The notes under the pieces: generated by a model
Databases searched by the model: none
Told to the model about the DNA's origin: nothing
What the model saw: the letters and a program-made list of their open reading frames with translations, nothing else
Position numbers and translations under genes: made by a program
In this document: positions 7,676 to 16,314 of the stretch, piece after piece
How the letters are laid out: the number at the start of each line of letters is the position of its first letter
Numbering within the stretch: the stretch's first letter is position 1
NCBI GenBank assembly: GCA_964418325.1
Contig: CAYQLC010000001.1
Coordinates: forward strand, 74,612-138,611
DNA length: 64,000 nt
DNA from: IMCC26077 sp964418325
GTDB lineage: Bacteria > Actinomycetota > Actinomycetes > Nanopelagicales > Nanopelagicaceae
Direction: 5' to 3'

Positions 7676-9711
7676 CAATTTCCTGATTTAGTTGATGTCG
7701 GCGAGGGTGCAGGAGTTGCGCCCACAGTAGGCGCAGGAGTCGAAGTGGGAGCTGGTGGCGGTACTTCCACATCATCAAAGCCAGGAGGTTTCGGAATGAT
7801 GTTGTAGACCGAGCCATCGGCGAGCGCATCCTCACCTATAAAGACCGGATCCGGGAAATTTAACTTTGGTTCTCCTTGCAAAGCGCCTCTCATGAATTCG
7901 GTCCATATTCGAGCTGGAAAGGAGCCACCAGTAAGGGTGCGCATACCACCAATGCCGCGTAATGACTCAGTCGAATCATCACGATAAAAAGCAACGGAGG
8001 CTGAGATTTGAGGTGTGTATCCGTTCCACCATGCAGAGCTATTTTCTTGACTTGTTCCGGTCTTGCCGGCAGCAGGTCGTCCGAGTTTCATCGCTGCTCT
8101 TCCGGAACCGAACTTCACCACGCTCGCTAAGGCATAGGTGAGATCTGCCATTACCTCTTTGGAGAAAACTTCTTGTCCCTGTGGTTTGGCTTTATAGAGC
8201 ACGCCACCATTGCGATTAACTACCTCAGAAACTATAAAAGGTTTTGCATACACTCCCTCAGCAGCGAATGTCGCATAGGCGTTTGCAACATCTAAGACAT
8301 GAGGGCTGGCAACACCAAGTACAACAGATGGAGTTGGCACCATCTCAACATCGGCAGGTATGCCAGCTCGTCGAGCAGCATCGATGACTTTCTCCGGGCC
8401 CACAGCGATACCTAATGGCACATAAACAGTGTTGACAGATTTCTCAGTCGCTTCTAGCAAAGTTAGATTTTTAAAGGACTTCTTTCCATAATTTGCCACT
8501 TCGTAAGGTTTGCCATTGTCGTCGAAGGTCTGTGGCGAACGGCCATCCCAAACAGTATCTATCGAGATACCCGCCTCAAGGGCAGCAATAAGTGCAAAAG
8601 GCTTGAAGCTGGAACCGGCTTGGGTTATTCCTTGGGTAGCGTTATTCAATTGTCGCTCGACATAATCTCGACCACCATACATCGCAAGAATTGCTCCAGT
8701 GCCTGGGCGGACGGCAGCTAATCCAATATAAAGATCATCGGGAGCCTTCTTAGGCCCCTCTTTTTCGACTGCCAATACCGCAGACTCTTGGGCTTTCTTA
8801 TTGAGCGTCGTCATAACGCGAAGTCCGCCGACCATCAGCTTCTCATCAGAGAAACCTAATTTATTCAACTCCTTTTGAACGGCTGCAACCAAGTAACCCT
8901 TTGGTCCTGCAAGAATCCCAGTCTTGGATCGAGAGAGCACTTTCGGCATTTCAAGATTTTCAAGGAGCTTCTTATCTGCCCAACCAGCCGAAACCATACC
9001 TCGAATCGTGTATCGATAACGCGCAGCAAGTCGCTCATCATTTCCCTCACGTAATCCTGGATCGTAATACCCAGGTGAACGTAGTACCGATGCCAACACT
9101 GCAGATTGGCGTAAACTTAAATCTCGAACACTCTTGCCAAAATAAACTTGAGATGCAGTCTCAACTCCATACGCACCACGACCGAAATAAATGGTATTTA
9201 AGTAGCTCTCCAGAATTTCATCTTTCGTCATCATATTCTCAAGTTTGATGGCGATGATTAACTCTCGAATTTTTCTTTTTATAGTTTGATCAGGGGTGAG
9301 AAAAGCAGTCTTGGCATATTGCTGCGTGATGGTAGAACCACCTTGCACTCCACCACCTCGAGCCATATTAAATAGCGCTCTGATAATTCCAGTGGGGCTA
9401 ATTGCATGTTCACTGTAGAAGTTTCGGTTTTCAGCAGCGAGTACCGCATGACGTAGATCCAGAGGAATCTTTCCTAATGGAACGCTCGTTCTATTCTGTG
9501 CTCCTATTCGAGCAAACTCACTTCCGTCGTCGTAAGTTAAAATCGTCGCTTGGCTTGTGACATAGGCATTTGGATCGGGGATCTGAACGGTGAAATAGGA
9601 GAACACAAGAAGTACCGAACCTGCAAAGAAACCAAGCCCGCCCAGGAACATAGTCCACCGCAGCGCCAAACGCCGTCGCGAGACTTTTCGTCCGGAACCT
9701 TTCTTTGCCAT
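7675..9711 (-). CDS. ponA: Bifunctional class A penicillin-binding protein (PBP1)
   Basis: Polymerises glycan strands and cross-links peptides outside the membrane. The order is: short basic cytoplasmic tail, one membrane segment (about 18-42), glycosyltransferase 51 domain (AAENRNFYSEHAISPTG with the catalytic Glu, then GGSTITQQ), and transpeptidase domain with the active-site GSSFKPF, the SVN motif and AGKTGTS. A Pro/Thr/Ala-rich tail of about 40 residues ends the protein. The residue after the GT51 catalytic Glu is Asn rather than the usual Asp. The 678-residue length is normal for actinobacterial PonA1. Confidence 0.95.
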   Translation of the reverse strand: MAKKGSGRKVSRRRLALRWTMFLGGLGFFAGSVLLVFSYFTVQIPDPNAYVTSQATILTYDDGSEFARIGAQNRTSVPLGKIPLDLRHAVLAAENRNFYSEHAISPTGIIRALFNMARGGGVQGGSTITQQYAKTAFLTPDQTIKRKIRELIIAIKLENMMTKDEILESYLNTIYFGRGAYGVETASQVYFGKSVRDLSLRQSAVLASVLRSPGYYDPGLREGNDERLAARYRYTIRGMVSAGWADKKLLENLEMPKVLSRSKTGILAGPKGYLVAAVQKELNKLGFSDEKLMVGGLRVMTTLNKKAQESAVLAVEKEGPKKAPDDLYIGLAAVRPGTGAILAMYGGRDYVERQLNNATQGITQAGSSFKPFALIAALEAGISIDTVWDGRSPQTFDDNGKPYEVANYGKKSFKNLTLLEATEKSVNTVYVPLGIAVGPEKVIDAARRAGIPADVEMVPTPSVVLGVASPHVLDVANAYATFAAEGVYAKPFIVSEVVNRNGGVLYKAKPQGQEVFSKEVMADLTYALASVVKFGSGRAAMKLGRPAAGKTGTSQENSSAWWNGYTPQISASVAFYRDDSTESLRGIGGMRTLTGGSFPARIWTEFMRGALQGEPKLNFPDPVFIGEDALADGSVYNIIPKPPGFDDVEVPPPAPTSTPAPTVGATPAPSPTSTKSGN

Positions 9712-9717
9712 AAGAGT

Positions 9718-9723
9718 AGGTTA
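9718..9723 (-). promoter_or_regulatory. -10 element of a probable leaderless promoter (ponA)
   Basis: On the minus strand TAACCT lies exactly 6 nt before the ponA ATG. No Shine-Dalgarno sequence is visible. The DUF5318 stop codon is close upstream, so cotranscription is also possible. Confidence 0.4.
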
Positions 9724-9727
9724 CTGA

Positions 9728-10153
9728 TTAACGAGCGAAATCCTCATCCTCAAGGGTTCGTACTCGTCGAGGCGGCTTTCGTTTGCGCCCATCGCCCAGT
9801 AGATAAGAGGTATGGAGATGATTCCAGCGGCAGCGCTGGCAAATCTCTACAACATAGACTCGAAATTCACCATGCTCATTCTCAAGCTCTTCTAACTCTT
9901 GACTTGATTTCAATCGACCCGAGTATTGACCCAATTCGTCGCCAAAAATGTAATTGAGCTCTACCAGCTTCTCCCGTCGGCAGAGTGGACAATCTCGATC
10001 GCTCTGCTCTCCGTGAAACTTCGCTGCCTTGAAGAGATAGGGGTCGGCATCAGTTGGATCACTTGTTGTGCCATGAAAGGCATTCTTGAGAAAATTGAAG
10101 ATGGTGGCGCGCTTTTGGAGCGAATAGTCAATTATCGAACGTTGCGACCACAT
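9728..10153 (-). CDS. DUF5318 family protein with zinc-binding cysteines
   Basis: A 141-residue actinobacterial protein of unknown function. It has a CPLC motif around residue 56 and a CQRCRWNH motif near residue 104, which together look like a four-cysteine zinc site, followed by a basic tail RKRKPPRR. Its homologue sits upstream of ponA in mycobacteria too, so a link to cell-wall synthesis or the adjacent operon is plausible but unproven. It starts at ATG 10153 and has a leaderless-type -10. Confidence 0.85.
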   Translation of the reverse strand: MWSQRSIIDYSLQKRATIFNFLKNAFHGTTSDPTDADPYLFKAAKFHGEQSDRDCPLCRREKLVELNYIFGDELGQYSGRLKSSQELEELENEHGEFRVYVVEICQRCRWNHLHTSYLLGDGRKRKPPRRVRTLEDEDFAR

Positions 10154-10159
10154 GGGAGA

Positions 10160-10165
10160 AGGGTA
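10160..10165 (-). promoter_or_regulatory. -10 element of a probable leaderless promoter (DUF5318 gene)
   Basis: On the minus strand TACCCT lies exactly 6 nt before the ATG at 10153. No Shine-Dalgarno sequence precedes the start. Confidence 0.45.
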
Positions 10166-10181
10166 ATAGGAATTCAGGCCT

Positions 10182-10187
10182 TAGGCT
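10182..10187 (+). promoter_or_regulatory. -10 element of a probable leaderless promoter (MFS gene)
   Basis: TAGGCT lies 7 nt before the ATG at 10195. It sits back-to-back with the DUF5318 promoter element in a 41-base divergent spacer. Confidence 0.4.
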
Positions 10188-10194
10188 TTCCCAC

Positions 10195-11445
10195 ATGGCG
10201 CTACTCCGCTTTGGTCGATTCTGGAGATTGATCGCTGTGCGTTGGATGGGCCAAGGAACTGATGGCCTTTATCAAAGTGCGCTCGCTGCCTTCTTACTCT
10301 TCTCTCCAGAACGCGCTGCAAGCGCCCAAGCAGCTGCTGTGGCATTTGCGATTGTGCTTCTTCCATATTCCTTAATCGGACCTGTGGTCGGAACTGTTTT
10401 AGATAAGTTCTCTCGACGACAAATTCTCTTCTATGCCAACAATTTCCGCGCACTAATTTTGTTATTAGTTGCCTGCGTTTTGCTGCTTGGTAATACTGGA
10501 TTGCTACTTACGTTAACAGTTCTCATCTCGTTCGGTATCAATCGATTAATTCTTGCTGGACTCTCTGCAGCAACGCCACGTCTGGTCTCTGCCGAAAATC
10601 TAATTAGCGCTAATGCGCTTAGCGTCACTGGAGGAACTATTGCCATAGTTCTTGGTGGCGGACTTGGCGTAGGTCTTCGTCAAGTCTTCAATACATTCGG
10701 CGACTCAGATCAGGCGGACTCCTTGCTCGTCATTGTTGCTGCATTTGGTTACTTGATTGCTGCGCTGCTCGCGCTGCGAGTGAAACGAGATGAGTTTGGA
10801 CCAGAAGCACACATCACTGCCCCTGCGTGGTATGAAGGATTTAACGAAATGCGGGAGGGATTTAGATATCTTGCTGAGCGGACCACGAGTTTACTTTCAA
10901 TACTCGTCGTCGCTATCCAGCGTGGAGGCTTAACTGCACTGACATTAATGGCATTGATACTCCAACGAAATACATTTAATGATTCCAACAATCCTGATGC
11001 TGGTTTAAGCGGGTTTGCGTTAGCGTTAGTGCTCTCTGGAATTGGTATCACAATAGGGGCGATTATTACCCCTGCTGCAACTCGAATCATTAATCGCTAC
11101 ACCTGGAGCCGATCTGCGATGGTGGCAGCGGCGGTAATGCCCATAATCTTTGCCTTCACACTCAATGAGATCACCTTAATACTCATGGGATTTTTCACTG
11201 GAATGGCTGGACAGGCTGTAAAAGTAACTAACGATGCAATCGTGCAACAAACAACCAGTGATATTTACCGGGGCAGAGTCTTTGCTGTCTATGACGTGGT
11301 GGTCAACGCAGCAATCGTTTCTGGTGCCCTACTTTGTGCGGCCTTCCTCCCAGTCAGTGGATTAACTCGCAGCGTTCCACTTGGTATTTCGGTCGCCTAC
11401 CTATTTGCCGCGCTAGTCCTTATGAACAAACGCATTTTCAAGTAA
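10195..11445 (+). CDS. Major facilitator superfamily transporter
   Basis: A 416-residue protein with about twelve hydrophobic segments in two halves joined by a cytoplasmic loop. The segment LLPYSLIGPVVGTVLDKFSRRQI contains an MFS A-like loop (GxxxDxxxRR form). Substrate unknown. It stands divergently from DUF5318, an arrangement I recall from other Actinobacteria. The start at ATG 10195 places the first membrane segment after a short basic N-terminus. Confidence 0.85.
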   Translation: MALLRFGRFWRLIAVRWMGQGTDGLYQSALAAFLLFSPERAASAQAAAVAFAIVLLPYSLIGPVVGTVLDKFSRRQILFYANNFRALILLLVACVLLLGNTGLLLTLTVLISFGINRLILAGLSAATPRLVSAENLISANALSVTGGTIAIVLGGGLGVGLRQVFNTFGDSDQADSLLVIVAAFGYLIAALLALRVKRDEFGPEAHITAPAWYEGFNEMREGFRYLAERTTSLLSILVVAIQRGGLTALTLMALILQRNTFNDSNNPDAGLSGFALALVLSGIGITIGAIITPAATRIINRYTWSRSAMVAAAVMPIIFAFTLNEITLILMGFFTGMAGQAVKVTNDAIVQQTTSDIYRGRVFAVYDVVVNAAIVSGALLCAAFLPVSGLTRSVPLGISVAYLFAALVLMNKRIFK

Positions 11446-11448
11446 TAT
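11443..11448 (+). promoter_or_regulatory. -10 element of a possible leaderless promoter (secreted protein)
   Basis: TAATAT overlaps the MFS stop codon and lies 7 nt before the ATG at 11456, which has no Shine-Dalgarno sequence. Confidence 0.35.
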
Positions 11449-11455
11449 CCCCGAC

Positions 11456-11935
11456 ATGCGCAAATCTCTCTCCCTGCTCTTCATCACAGTTATGGTGCTC
11501 TTTTCTGGCGGTAGCGCATCTGCTGCTATCACCGAAGCAGATGCTAAGTATGCGCAGGCTGCAGGTAAAGCCACTCAAGATTTTTCTGATGCAATAGGTA
11601 ACTGGGGAAACACTTACCAGACAACTCCAGATAAAGTGAATTCTCGCGAATATCGAGTGTGGGTAAAGAACGCTCAGGCTGCAGATAAGTCTGTAAAAGC
11701 TTCACTCACAAGTTTTTCCAAGATAAAAGTTTCTAGTGGCTATAAAAAATCCGATGTAGCTATGCGCAAATTCATCAAGGCCTACAACAATGCGATTGAT
11801 TTATACGCCCCCGCTATCAAGAAGAATGATCGAAAAATGATGAAGAAAGCTAATGATGCATTAATGGCGGCTACTAATCTCTTTACTGTCTGGGGAAATG
11901 AATTTGCTAAAGACTCTTCCCGTCTAGCCCAGTGA
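11456..11935 (+). CDS. Small secreted protein of unknown function
   Basis: A 159-residue protein with a clear Sec signal peptide (basic MRKS, hydrophobic core, GSASAA cleavage region near residue 23). The mature part is Lys/Ala-rich and probably mostly alpha-helical, with no cysteine and no catalytic motif that I recognise. It starts 10 nt after the MFS stop. Its 3' end overlaps the convergent aldo/keto reductase by 12 bases once the assembly gap is corrected. Confidence 0.7.
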   Translation: MRKSLSLLFITVMVLFSGGSASAAITEADAKYAQAAGKATQDFSDAIGNWGNTYQTTPDKVNSREYRVWVKNAQAADKSVKASLTSFSKIKVSSGYKKSDVAMRKFIKAYNNAIDLYAPAIKKNDRKMMKKANDALMAATNLFTVWGNEFAKDSSRLAQ

Positions 11936-13056
11936 CATCGGCTTAATCAGACCGCTCTCTTCAAGCTCATTCCACACCGAATCAGCAATCTCTGCATCAA
12001 AATCTGCGACATTCGCCCGGAGTTCTGCGGCATTCCTTGAACNNNNNNNNNNNNNNNNNNNNNNNNNNNNNNNNNNNNNNNNNNNNNNNNNNNNNNNNNN
12101 NNNNNNNNNNNNNNNNNNNNNNNNNNNNNNNNNNNNNNNNNNATCTCTGCATCAAAATCTGCGACATTCGCCCGGAGTTCTGCGGCATTCCTTGAACCGG
12201 TGAGAACTGTCATCACAGCTGGGTGGCGAAGTGGGAATTGAATAGCAGCTGCAGTCAAAGAGACGCCCCGCTCAGCCAAGAACGCCTTGATTGCTATTGC
12301 TCGATCAAGAAGTTCCTCACTCACAGGGGCGTAGTTGTACGCCGCTCCCTTTACTGGATTAGCCAAGACGCCAGAGTTATAGACGCCTCCAATAATCATC
12401 GAGACATTCTTCTTAAGCGCCAATGGGAAAAGCTCTTCTTGCGCCTCTTGATCAAGCAGGGTGTAGCGGCCAGCAATCAGCGCGCAATCCAAATCAGTCT
12501 CTTTCATCACCGCTACTGAAGGTGCGCAGAGATTTAAGCCCATTCCCACCGCTTTGATTATTCCTTGAGAGCGGTAACTATCTAGGACTGGATATGCTTC
12601 ACGAATAGTTTGCTCGAGGTAATCTTCACAATCGTGCAAGAGCACCATATCGACATGATCTAGGCCTAGTCGCTCTAGGCTTTCATTAATAGAGCGCTTG
12701 ACTCCATCCGCGCTCCAGTCATAAACAGAAATTTTGGTGGGATCAGCATCTTTAAAGAATTCGTTATCAGGTTGATCCGTTGGATTATTAACACGGCCCA
12801 CTTTTGTTGAAATAACAAAATCTTTCTTTGAAGCGCGAAGTGCACGTCCAAGGCGTACTTCCGAACGGCCATATCCATAGAGTGGAGCGGTATCGAAGTA
12901 ATTTATTCCCAACTCAAAAGCGGTTGCAATCAAATCATCGCTCTCGCTTTCAGAAACCGAATTGAACATTCCACCTAGTGGCGCTGTTCCTAGTCCTAAT
13001 CGGGTGACTTCTAGTGGAACTCTTTTAAGAGATATTTTTTGGTTATGGCGCGGCAT
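11924..13056 (-). CDS. Aldo/keto reductase, D-threo-aldose (L-fucose) 1-dehydrogenase-like
   Basis: Oxidises the C1 hydroxyl of L-fucose-type aldoses to the lactone with NAD(P). The Asp-Tyr-Lys-His set of the AKR barrel is visible: NYFDTAPLYGYGRSE (Asp and Tyr), STKVG (Lys) and VLLHD (His). The start at ATG 13056 is chosen because the preceding frame has no homology. The coding sequence is interrupted by 100 Ns plus a duplicated 55 bases. Removing these 155 bases restores one frame ending SGLIKPMSLG with stop TAG at 11924, about 325 residues in all. It is divergent from L-fuconate dehydratase, which supports the fucose-type assignment. Confidence 0.85.
11988..12042. repeat. 55-bp copy left of the first gap (assembly artefact)
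   Basis: These 55 bases are identical to 12143-12197 on the other side of the N run. One copy is sufficient to encode the aldo/keto reductase, so the duplication is an unmerged contig overlap. Confidence 0.9.
12043..12142. other. Assembly gap (100 N)
   Basis: Exactly 100 Ns, a default placeholder length. It is flanked by identical 55-bp ends, so the real gap size is probably zero and the contigs overlap. Confidence 0.95.
12143..12197. repeat. 55-bp copy right of the first gap (assembly artefact)
   Basis: Identical to 11988-12042. It should be merged with that copy. Confidence 0.9.
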
Positions 13057-13062
13057 TGCTGA

Positions 13063-13068
13063 ATCGTA
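13063..13068 (-). promoter_or_regulatory. -10 element of a probable leaderless promoter (aldo/keto reductase)
   Basis: On the minus strand TACGAT lies exactly 6 nt before the ATG, within AATCCTATACGATTCA. Nearly the same sequence precedes the permease gene at 32800, and a shorter form precedes the hydroxyacid dehydrogenase at 29986. Confidence 0.5.
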
Positions 13069-13099
13069 TAGGATTTTTGCAGCAAAGCGAAAGGGCCAC

Positions 13100-14389
13100 A
13101 TGGCAACAATCACTGGATTTCAGATAGCTGACATTAGATTCCCAACTTCACGCTCCCTTGATGGCTCCGATGCCATGAACAAAGATCCTGACTACTCAGC
13201 GGCATATCTCATTCTCGAGACTGACTCATCTATTAGCGGCCATGGCTTTGCATTTACTTTGGGGCGCGGAACTGAATTGCAATGCGCAACGATTGAATTG
13301 TTGGCGCCTAAGGTAGTTGGACTTAAGGTCGATGATCTCAAGGCAACACTCGGTCAAATTGCTCGCGACTTAGTCAGCGACTCTCAGATTCGTTGGCTCG
13401 GTCCTGAAAAAGGATTAACTCATATGGCTGTCGGTGCCGTACTCACCGCGCTTTGGGATCTTGTCGCTAAACACGAGGGTAAACCTCTCTGGGAAGTTCT
13501 TGCCGATATGGGTCCTGAGGAGCTCGTCGCCCTCGTGGACTTTCGATATATCCGTGATGTTCTCACTCCAGAGGAAGCCTTAGAGATATTGCGAAAAGCC
13601 GAGCCAACAAAAGCTGAACGCAAAGCGAAATTACTAGCATCAGGAATTCCTGCTTATACGACCTCTGCAGGGTGGCTGGGATATAGCGATGAAAAAATGG
13701 TACGCCTTGCGAAAGAAGCAGTCGCTGATGGTTTCACTCTCATTAAATTGAAATGTGGTGGATCTATCGAAGATGACAAGCGCCGGTTGCGTCTTGCTCG
13801 AGAGGCAGTTGGTCCGAATGTGCGACTTGCTATCGATGCAAATCAGGTGTGGAGCGTGGACGAGGCAATCGCCTGGCTCAAGGAGCTACATGGAGTTGAC
13901 CTCTACTGGATTGAAGAGCCAACCTCACCTGATGATGCGCTCGGACATGCCACCATCGCAAAAGCAATTGCACCAATCAGAGTAGCCACCGGTGAACATG
14001 TGCAAAATCGAATTATCTTTAAACAAATGCTCCAACTGGGCGCATTTGCTTTTATGCAGATTGATTCGACTCGGGTAGCAGGTCCAAACGAAAACATTGC
14101 AAATATCTTGATGGCGGCAAAATTTGGAATTCCGGTATGCCCTCATGCTGGAGGCGTGGGGCTTTGTGAATTAGTTCAACATTTATCGATGTTTGATTAC
14201 GTCGCAGTCTCTGGTGAAAACGATGATCGAGTAATCGAGTTCGTTGACCACTTACATGAACATTTTGTTACTCCGGTAGAAATAAAGAACGGTAGATACC
14301 TAGCCCCAACAGCACCTGGTGCTGGTGGCGAAATGTTCCGCGATTCAATAGAAAGATTCGGATTTCCTAATGGAAAGGAATGGCGATGA
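13100..14389 (+). CDS. L-fuconate dehydratase
   Basis: Enolase-superfamily enzyme that removes water from L-fuconate to give 2-keto-3-deoxy-L-fuconate in the cytoplasm. The 429-residue length and the N-terminal run SLDGSDAMNKDPDYSAAY are characteristic of this family. The catalytic set is complete: KLK on strand 2, metal ligands in AIDANQ, WIEEPT and ATGEH, and the Asp-His dyad in MQIDSTR and CPHAGGVG. The ATG at 13100 has AAAGGG upstream. It is divergent from the aldo/keto reductase and overlaps the next gene by ATGA. Confidence 0.92.
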   Translation: MATITGFQIADIRFPTSRSLDGSDAMNKDPDYSAAYLILETDSSISGHGFAFTLGRGTELQCATIELLAPKVVGLKVDDLKATLGQIARDLVSDSQIRWLGPEKGLTHMAVGAVLTALWDLVAKHEGKPLWEVLADMGPEELVALVDFRYIRDVLTPEEALEILRKAEPTKAERKAKLLASGIPAYTTSAGWLGYSDEKMVRLAKEAVADGFTLIKLKCGGSIEDDKRRLRLAREAVGPNVRLAIDANQVWSVDEAIAWLKELHGVDLYWIEEPTSPDDALGHATIAKAIAPIRVATGEHVQNRIIFKQMLQLGAFAFMQIDSTRVAGPNENIANILMAAKFGIPVCPHAGGVGLCELVQHLSMFDYVAVSGENDDRVIEFVDHLHEHFVTPVEIKNGRYLAPTAPGAGGEMFRDSIERFGFPNGKEWR

Positions 14390-16314
14390 AAAAGGCAACT
14401 ATCTCGACGAAAGCTGCTACACCCGAGTGGGCAGTACTTGAACGCGAAATCATCGCCAAACTCAATAAAGCAGCCCCCGAATTTGTGAAGAAATATACAA
14501 ATGTCGATGGCACCCTCAAGTGGAAGAGTGAATTCGGCAGCATGGATGGATCAGATGATCCGTATGAGGCATTCCATAATTTAGCGCTCCTTTACGCCAT
14601 TGGCGGTAGTGAAGAGATCTACGAGCTTGCGCGAAAGATGTGGGAGTCAATCACTCTGCAGTGGACCGAATACGGTCAGATTTATCGGGAGTTTGATGGT
14701 TATTACGATTGGATGCACCATGGCGAAGGATATTTGTATTTCTATTTCCTTGGCTTAACTAAACCAGAAAGTTTGATGGATCGACAACGAGCTCGTCGCT
14801 TTGCTCGTATGTACATGGGTGAAGATCCCCTTGCCGAGAATTACGACAAAGAAAAGAAAATTATCCGCTCTCCGCTTAATGGCAGCCGTGGACCTCGTTT
14901 TGTCGTTACTGAAGAGGATTGGTACACCCACAGAACTGTTCTTGATGACTACCTAGCGCCTTATGAAGATATCGAAGGCGTTGATTTTGCCTCCATGAAG
15001 TGCAATTGGTCTGATCCTGTGATTTACAAGCGCTTGATTGAGAAGATGAATCAACGGATGAATCGTGGCGATGTGCCCCTAAATCTCAACGCTACAACGA
15101 TGATTACCCATGCATATATGTACTCACACGATCTAAAAGAGAGAGAATGGGTCCTCGACTACATCAAAGTTTGGGCCGATCGCGCGAACGCTAATGATGG
15201 CTACATGCCAGATAACGTCGGGCTGAGCGGTCAAGTGGGCGAATATAACGATGGTAAGTGGTGGGGTGGTTATTACGGATGGCGTTGGCCTCATGGCCTC
15301 ATGACCATCATGGAGCCACTAACTAATGCCGTGATGAACGCCGTTCTTCTTACTGGCGACTACTCGTATCTCGATGTGGCACGACAACAATTCGATAAGA
15401 ATTGGGAGTTACGCAAAGTTGAAGGTGATCGAGTCCTGGTACCACACCGTCGACTTGATAGCGGTTGGGCCGATTATCGAGATGCTTCACCGAGACATTT
15501 GATTTACCTATGGACTACCTCCCTTGATGATCAAGATTTAGCACGAATCTCAGCAATTCCACGAACTGAAGATTGGTCGCAAATCATCATTCCTGGCAAG
15601 CCGGGGCATAACACCCTTGGATATAAGCATTTTATCGCGAATACACTCTCGTGGTTCGAGTTCATCCAAGGCAGGCTACCTAACTTCCCAGTAGAAATTC
15701 TGCAGGCAAATCTCGAGTTGATAGATATTCACCTTCGTCGCATGCATTCGATGATCGGCAATCAAGAGAACTGGGATAGTTATTCACCAGATACCACCGA
15801 TGAAATCATCGAATTAGACCTCTTAAAAATAGGTTACCAAGTCCACGCGTGGCAATGGTTTAGCCCGGTATATCTTGAAGGATTGATGCAATTAGCAACC
15901 GGCTCGCCCATGCACATCTCTCATGGTGGATTCCAATTCGCAAACATCCGTCCATTTGATGGCGACAATAAGCGAAGTGGATTGCCTGAGGATGTCGCTA
16001 TTCTTGTCGATGAGATATCAAAATCTCATACATCAGTCCATGTCGCGAACGTCGGCTCTGAGAAAAGAGAGCTAGTTCTTCAAGCAGGTGGCTTTGGTGA
16101 ACATCAATTCATTTCCGTCACACTTGATGGCAAAGTCATTGACCTCGACGATAAACACTTCGCTCTATCACTAGAGCCTGGCACCGTCGCACACTTGAAC
16201 TTCACAGTAAAACGCTTTGCCAACGCCCCGACCTACGAAACTCCATGGTCAAAGCGTGAGGATTGGCATCCGCTGATTACTGGACGACCACTCTCTAATT
16301 TCACCAATCAATAA
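14386..16314 (+). CDS. Unknown 642-residue protein, probable cytoplasmic alpha/alpha-barrel carbohydrate enzyme
   Basis: No family recognised with certainty. The protein is rich in Trp, Tyr and His in regularly spaced helices (YYDWMHHGEGYLYFYFLG near residue 107, GGYYGWRWPHG near residue 300), as in alpha/alpha-toroid glycoside hydrolases and lyases. A beta-rich tail of about 100 residues follows. There is no signal peptide, so it should act in the cytoplasm. The ATG at 14386 is chosen because GGAAAGGA is then properly spaced and the start overlaps the fuconate dehydratase stop. Context suggests it processes an imported saccharide or sugar acid. Confidence 0.7.
   Translation: MKKATISTKAATPEWAVLEREIIAKLNKAAPEFVKKYTNVDGTLKWKSEFGSMDGSDDPYEAFHNLALLYAIGGSEEIYELARKMWESITLQWTEYGQIYREFDGYYDWMHHGEGYLYFYFLGLTKPESLMDRQRARRFARMYMGEDPLAENYDKEKKIIRSPLNGSRGPRFVVTEEDWYTHRTVLDDYLAPYEDIEGVDFASMKCNWSDPVIYKRLIEKMNQRMNRGDVPLNLNATTMITHAYMYSHDLKEREWVLDYIKVWADRANANDGYMPDNVGLSGQVGEYNDGKWWGGYYGWRWPHGLMTIMEPLTNAVMNAVLLTGDYSYLDVARQQFDKNWELRKVEGDRVLVPHRRLDSGWADYRDASPRHLIYLWTTSLDDQDLARISAIPRTEDWSQIIIPGKPGHNTLGYKHFIANTLSWFEFIQGRLPNFPVEILQANLELIDIHLRRMHSMIGNQENWDSYSPDTTDEIIELDLLKIGYQVHAWQWFSPVYLEGLMQLATGSPMHISHGGFQFANIRPFDGDNKRSGLPEDVAILVDEISKSHTSVHVANVGSEKRELVLQAGGFGEHQFISVTLDGKVIDLDDKHFALSLEPGTVAHLNFTVKRFANAPTYETPWSKREDWHPLITGRPLSNFTNQ

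Noticed and set aside
11988..12197. 55-bp direct repeats around an undetermined stretch, as left by a transposon or integration
   Set aside because: Both gaps show exactly the same repeat length and 100 Ns, and merging restores two normal genes. An assembly artefact explains everything.
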